Below are positions 39,581-43,234 of a DNA stretch of 43,234 nucleotides, in pieces. Within the stretch, counting starts at the first letter, position 1; every line of letters starts with the position of its first letter. This stretch comes from JASFYU01 sp045046905 (GTDB lineage: Bacteria; Bacteroidota; Bacteroidia; Flavobacteriales; Flavobacteriaceae): positions 1-43,234 of the forward strand of contig JASFYU010000113.1 of NCBI GenBank assembly GCA_045046905.1. The letters run 5' to 3'. A program made the position numbers and the translations under genes. A model generated the notes under the pieces. The model did no database searches. It was not told where the DNA came from and saw only the letters and a list, made by a program, of their open reading frames with translations.

Positions 39581-41980
39581 TTATTTTCCAATTATATGCA
39601 ATTCGGTAAAATTCTTGTTCACTTCAATCGAATTATCACCATTCAACTTTATATCTTCCAAACGTACTATTTCATTATCAATTTCTATGCCTTCTATTTT
39701 AAACGGAAGACCATGAAACTTAAATTTAAAAGATTCATAGGGGGTGATAAAAGCCCCGTCTTTGTACTGTTGAATAATAAGTTCTTTTGGTTTTCCTGTC
39801 AGCTTAAAACTTCGAAGACTGTATTTCCCCTGAGTATAATCAAACCCATCTTGACTATCTTCATACACTGTTGAATTCTCAGTGCCCTCTTTGAAATAAA
39901 CATCTAAAACCAGTTCTTCGATTTCTTTTTCGCCCACATACTGCTGTATGGGGTACTTTGGTAGTATAGCACCTTCTTTAATAAACAAAGGTATTTCATC
40001 GAGCTCTGCCGCAATCCATTTCTCTACACCGCCCACCACTACTTCTTCGGTCCAGAAATTATACCAATTGCCCCTTGGTATATACATTCGTCTTCCGACG
40101 GCATTGGGTTCTTGAATAGGACAAACCAAAATTTGATCTCCGAATATGAATTCGTCGGTTCTAAAATGTGTTTGTGTATCTTCTTGATCATAATGCACCA
40201 AAGACTGAAGCATGGGAATACCCTCTTTTGAATATTTATAAAACATGGTATAGAGGTAGGGCAACAATTGATATCTAAGTTCGATAAACTTTCGAACTAT
40301 ATCGGTAATCTCATCACCAAAGGACCAGGGCTCTTGTTCGCCGTGATCACCGCTCGAATGCACCCTGCAAAACGGATGAAATATCCCCAATTGCATCCAA
40401 CGGGCAAACAGTTCGCCATTGGGCTGTTCGGCAAAGCCTCCTATATCGGATCCCACAAAAGAATATCCGCTCATACACATACGCTGTATTTGAATATTGG
40501 CGATCCATAAATGCTCCCAAGTAGCGATATTATCCCCTGTCCAAGTAGAAGAGTATCGCTGGGTACCAGAGAATGCGGCCCGTGTTATAACGAAGGGTCT
40601 TTTCGGGTACACGTACTTTTTAACTCCTTCATAGGTTGCCCTCACCATTTGCATACCATACACATTGTGTGCTTTTCTATGCGTAGCCGGGTTACCATCA
40701 AAATTATGACGGGTGTCTAAGGGGGCTGTTTTTGAAGGCACTTCCATCACAGCAGGTTCATTCATATCATTCCATACCGCATCAACACCTATTTCGGTCA
40801 TGAATTCTTTATACAGTTCGGCCCACCATGCACGTACTTCAGGATTCGTAAAATCAGGAAAATTACATTCTCCGGGCCAGACTTTACCTCGCATATTGGG
40901 GCCATCACCACGTTTGCAGAAATAGCCTTTTTCCAGCGCCTCATTATATACCCAATAATCCTTGTCGGTCTTAATACCCGGATCTATCATAACAACGGTT
41001 TTGAAACCATCACTTTTCAAATCGGCTATCATTTGTTTCGGATTGGGAAAACGGTTCTTATCCCAGGTAAAACAGCGAAAGCCATCCATATAATCGATAT
41101 CGAGATAAAGAGCATCACAGGGTATCTTCAGGTCTCTAAATTTTTTCGCAATCTCCTTTACGCGACTTTCAGGAAAATAGCTCCATTTCGACTGATGATA
41201 GCCCAAGGCCCAAAGTGGAGGCAATTCAGGGGTACCTGTCAAATCGGTATATAATCGCACTACTTTCGACATTTCTGGGCCATAAAAGAAATAATAGTTC
41301 ATTTCACCCCCATCGGCCCAAAAGCTGGTTACATTTCTACGTTCGTGGGCAAAGTCAAAATAGGTTCTGAACGTATTATCGAAGAATATACCGTAGGATT
41401 TATTATTGTGAAGGCCTATATAAAAGGGAATTGCCTTGTACAAAGGGTCTTGATCTTTGCCATATGCATATTGGTCGGTGACCCAGTTATTGACACGTTT
41501 ACCCTTTAGGTTCAGGTGGGTAGCCTTATCTCCCATGCCGTAGAAGCTTTCTCCACCTTGGGTAATCTTGCTCATTTTAACAATATTACCACCGTATTCA
41601 TTATTTTCTTCCCAATGAAAACCCAATTCGTCCTCATTAAAGATATTCCCTTCCAAATCTGAAATTTGCACACGTAAGGTGGCTTTATCGACCAATATCC
41701 TGACATTTGTGGTTTCTATCAGGTATTCAGTTTTAGTCTCGGTGACCTCTAAGCGATTGTACCCTCTATTTGCACTCTCACTTACGGCATAAGAAAAATC
41801 AGGCTCGAAAGTATAACCCGTAGCATACCTAAACCTAACAGCACTATCAAGTAGAACCGTTATTTGAAGAATGACCCCGTTTTCAGTGGTGAAATATAAT
41901 TTGTCGGTATCTTGTTTGAAGTCGACTATATGGTTGGGATAAAGGTTGCCCTTATATTCCAATTCAGTATTGGTTATCAT
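39581..41980 (-). CDS. Glycoside hydrolase family 31 alpha-glucosidase
   Basis: This 799-residue GH31 enzyme has an N-terminal beta-sandwich, the barrel with ALYLDIDYMDGFRCFTWD, the nucleophile Asp in WNDMNEPAV and the acid/base Asp in STWTGDNIATWEHL, then GSDIGGF. The C-terminal beta domains end at EVNKNFTELHIIGK. No signal peptide is seen, so it acts in the cytosol, probably releasing glucose from malto-oligosaccharides or glycogen fragments. That fits glgB upstream, 123 bases away on the same strand. Confidence 0.93.
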   Translation of the reverse strand: MITNTELEYKGNLYPNHIVDFKQDTDKLYFTTENGVILQITVLLDSAVRFRYATGYTFEPDFSYAVSESANRGYNRLEVTETKTEYLIETTNVRILVDKATLRVQISDLEGNIFNEDELGFHWEENNEYGGNIVKMSKITQGGESFYGMGDKATHLNLKGKRVNNWVTDQYAYGKDQDPLYKAIPFYIGLHNNKSYGIFFDNTFRTYFDFAHERRNVTSFWADGGEMNYYFFYGPEMSKVVRLYTDLTGTPELPPLWALGYHQSKWSYFPESRVKEIAKKFRDLKIPCDALYLDIDYMDGFRCFTWDKNRFPNPKQMIADLKSDGFKTVVMIDPGIKTDKDYWVYNEALEKGYFCKRGDGPNMRGKVWPGECNFPDFTNPEVRAWWAELYKEFMTEIGVDAVWNDMNEPAVMEVPSKTAPLDTRHNFDGNPATHRKAHNVYGMQMVRATYEGVKKYVYPKRPFVITRAAFSGTQRYSSTWTGDNIATWEHLWIANIQIQRMCMSGYSFVGSDIGGFAEQPNGELFARWMQLGIFHPFCRVHSSGDHGEQEPWSFGDEITDIVRKFIELRYQLLPYLYTMFYKYSKEGIPMLQSLVHYDQEDTQTHFRTDEFIFGDQILVCPIQEPNAVGRRMYIPRGNWYNFWTEEVVVGGVEKWIAAELDEIPLFIKEGAILPKYPIQQYVGEKEIEELVLDVYFKEGTENSTVYEDSQDGFDYTQGKYSLRSFKLTGKPKELIIQQYKDGAFITPYESFKFKFHGLPFKIEGIEIDNEIVRLEDIKLNGDNSIEVNKNFTELHIIGK

Positions 41981-42103
41981 GTGATTGTTGTTAATGAACG
42001 TGTTGAACTTGTCATGAATTATTCGGCAAAAAAAAGACTTTAGCGCCTAATAAAAAAGGATATTATTATGAATTGACAACTATTATGTTTTCCTTGGTCA
42101 AGG

Positions 42104-43234
42104 CTACTGAAAAATGACAATACTTAAAGGAGGAATGGTCATTTTAACCGATTCCTGATATCCATGCCGTGGTTTTTTCTCAAGCTTTACAATATTACTT
42201 GCCATGCCTGATCCTCCATATTTTTTGGCATCACTATTAAAAATTTCTTTCAATTGCCCCGATTTAGGAACGCCGATTTTATAGTTCTCTCTAGCTATCG
42301 GAGTGAAATTACAGGCGACCATGATATCATTCTTCGTATCATGCCCCTTTCGAATATAGGTCAATACTGAATTTTCGTGATCCCCATAGTCTATCCATTG
42401 AAAACCCTCTGCGCTGAACTGTTTTTCATACAAGGCCGGGTATTGCTTATATACTTTATTTAAGTCTCTGACCAACTCTTGTATACCCGCATGAAAATTA
42501 TACTGGGTCAAATGCCAATCTAAACTTTGTTCAAAGTTCCATTCCGAAGTCTGGCCAAATTCAGCACCCATAAACATAAGTTTGGTACCAGGGTGCGTGA
42601 ACATATAACCGAACAATAGTCTCAAATTGGCAAAACGTTGCCACTCATCACCCGGCATCTTATAAATCAAGGATTTCTTGCCATATACTACTTCGTCATG
42701 GGAGAAAGGCAACATGAAATTTTCAGTGAACGCGTAGGTCATACTGAACGTAATATCATTCTGATGGTGCTTTCTGTAAATCGGTTCTTTTTCGAAAAAC
42801 TCTAGGGTATCGTGCATCCAGCCCATCATCCACTTCATACCAAAACCTAAGCCTCCTAAATCAATAGGGCGAGAAACTCCTGAAAATGCCGTTGATTCCT
42901 CAGCGATGGTCTGTACCCCATCAAAACTGCTATAGACCTCCTCATTGAGCTCTCGAATAAACGAGATTACCTCAAGATTTTCATTCTTGCCGTATATATT
43001 GGGTTCCCATTCGCCTTCTTTCCTCGAATAATCAAGGTATAACATTGATGCGACCGCATCGACCCGCAGCCCATCAATATGAAATTGATCTAACCAAAAT
43101 AAGGCGTTACTGATTAAAAATGCCCGCACCTCATTTCTGCCATAATTAAAAATAAGGCTTTTCCAATCAGGGTGGTACCCTCTTTTTCGGTCGGGGTGTT
43201 CATACAGATGAGATCCATCAAAAACGCCTAATCC
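42104..43234 (-). CDS. glgB: 1,4-alpha-glucan branching enzyme, partial
   Basis: GlgB makes alpha-1,6 branches in glycogen. Only the last 377 codons are present; the frame is open to the window edge and begins GLGVFDGSHLYEHPDRKRGY. GH13 catalytic residues are visible: the nucleophile Asp in GLRVDAVASMLYLDYSR, the Glu in TIAEESTAFSG and the Asp in PFSHDEVVYGKKS. The C-terminal beta domain follows to PPLSIVIFQ. An internal GTG at 43129 is not the true start, as the conserved sequence runs through it (FNYGRNEVRAFLISNA). Confidence 0.95.
   Translation of the reverse strand, partial: GLGVFDGSHLYEHPDRKRGYHPDWKSLIFNYGRNEVRAFLISNALFWLDQFHIDGLRVDAVASMLYLDYSRKEGEWEPNIYGKNENLEVISFIRELNEEVYSSFDGVQTIAEESTAFSGVSRPIDLGGLGFGMKWMMGWMHDTLEFFEKEPIYRKHHQNDITFSMTYAFTENFMLPFSHDEVVYGKKSLIYKMPGDEWQRFANLRLLFGYMFTHPGTKLMFMGAEFGQTSEWNFEQSLDWHLTQYNFHAGIQELVRDLNKVYKQYPALYEKQFSAEGFQWIDYGDHENSVLTYIRKGHDTKNDIMVACNFTPIARENYKIGVPKSGQLKEIFNSDAKKYGGSGMASNIVKLEKKPRHGYQESVKMTIPPLSIVIFQ

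Noticed and set aside
1..43234. CRISPR array, prophage, insertion sequence or tRNA genes
   Set aside because: I found no regularly spaced direct repeats, transposase or integrase motifs, phage structural genes or cloverleaf sequences on either strand.

Overview
The window looks like chromosomal DNA from a marine-type flavobacterium (Bacteroidota, Flavobacteriaceae). The supports are AT-rich DNA, start sites without clear Shine-Dalgarno sequences, promoters of the Bacteroidota form TTTG-N19-TAnnTTTG (best seen upstream of rpsA), a DnaX without the zinc module, ribosomal protein S1 with an acidic N-terminal tail, GIN-domain and DUF4097 envelope proteins, and many short palindromic repeats between genes. 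Most of the content is core housekeeping. I see no insertion sequence, prophage, CRISPR array or tRNA gene.

Layout. 1-1200: the start of a gene running off the left edge, a small secreted protein of unknown function, and a PlsC-like acyltransferase. 1300-5915 (minus): a RecD-like helicase, a DUF4126 membrane protein, then a tight kdsB / HAD hydrolase / kdnB-like set that points to modified Kdo (8-amino-Kdo) in the lipopolysaccharide core. 6140-8181 (plus): a pilin-shaped membrane protein, a DUF3822 protein and RsmD. 8280-8952: two small orphan reading frames. 9100-10568: a Tat-exported Gfo/Idh/MocA oxidoreductase. 10754-11079 (minus): RNase P RNA. 11224-13049 (plus): dnaX, split by an A10 run so that a short and a long form are likely.

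13666-20086 (minus) is the complete six-gene ebo cluster (eboA-F), with gaps of 12 bases or fewer and one ATGA overlap. It is the most interesting system in the window. It resembles the cluster known from cyanobacterial scytonemin loci, pseudomonads and eustigmatophyte algae, whose end product is unknown. A divergent miaE-type tRNA hydroxylase follows.

21155-27558 (minus): pyrR, pyrB, a STAS-like protein, RNase Z, pdxH, sixA and ppk1. 27637-31097: rpsA with a clear promoter and terminator, a LysM protein and cmk. 31373-33823: lon. 34114-37086 (plus): an ECF sigma factor, a membrane anti-sigma-like protein and two beta-repeat exported proteins, a likely envelope-stress module. 37282-43234 (minus): a glgB that runs off the right edge, a GH31 alpha-glucosidase, an M48 lipoprotein protease and a UMF1-type transporter.

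Intergenic regions carry several dispersed palindrome families. One of them, centred on TTCGAA, sits between convergent genes in both of its near-complete copies, which suggests use as a two-way terminator.
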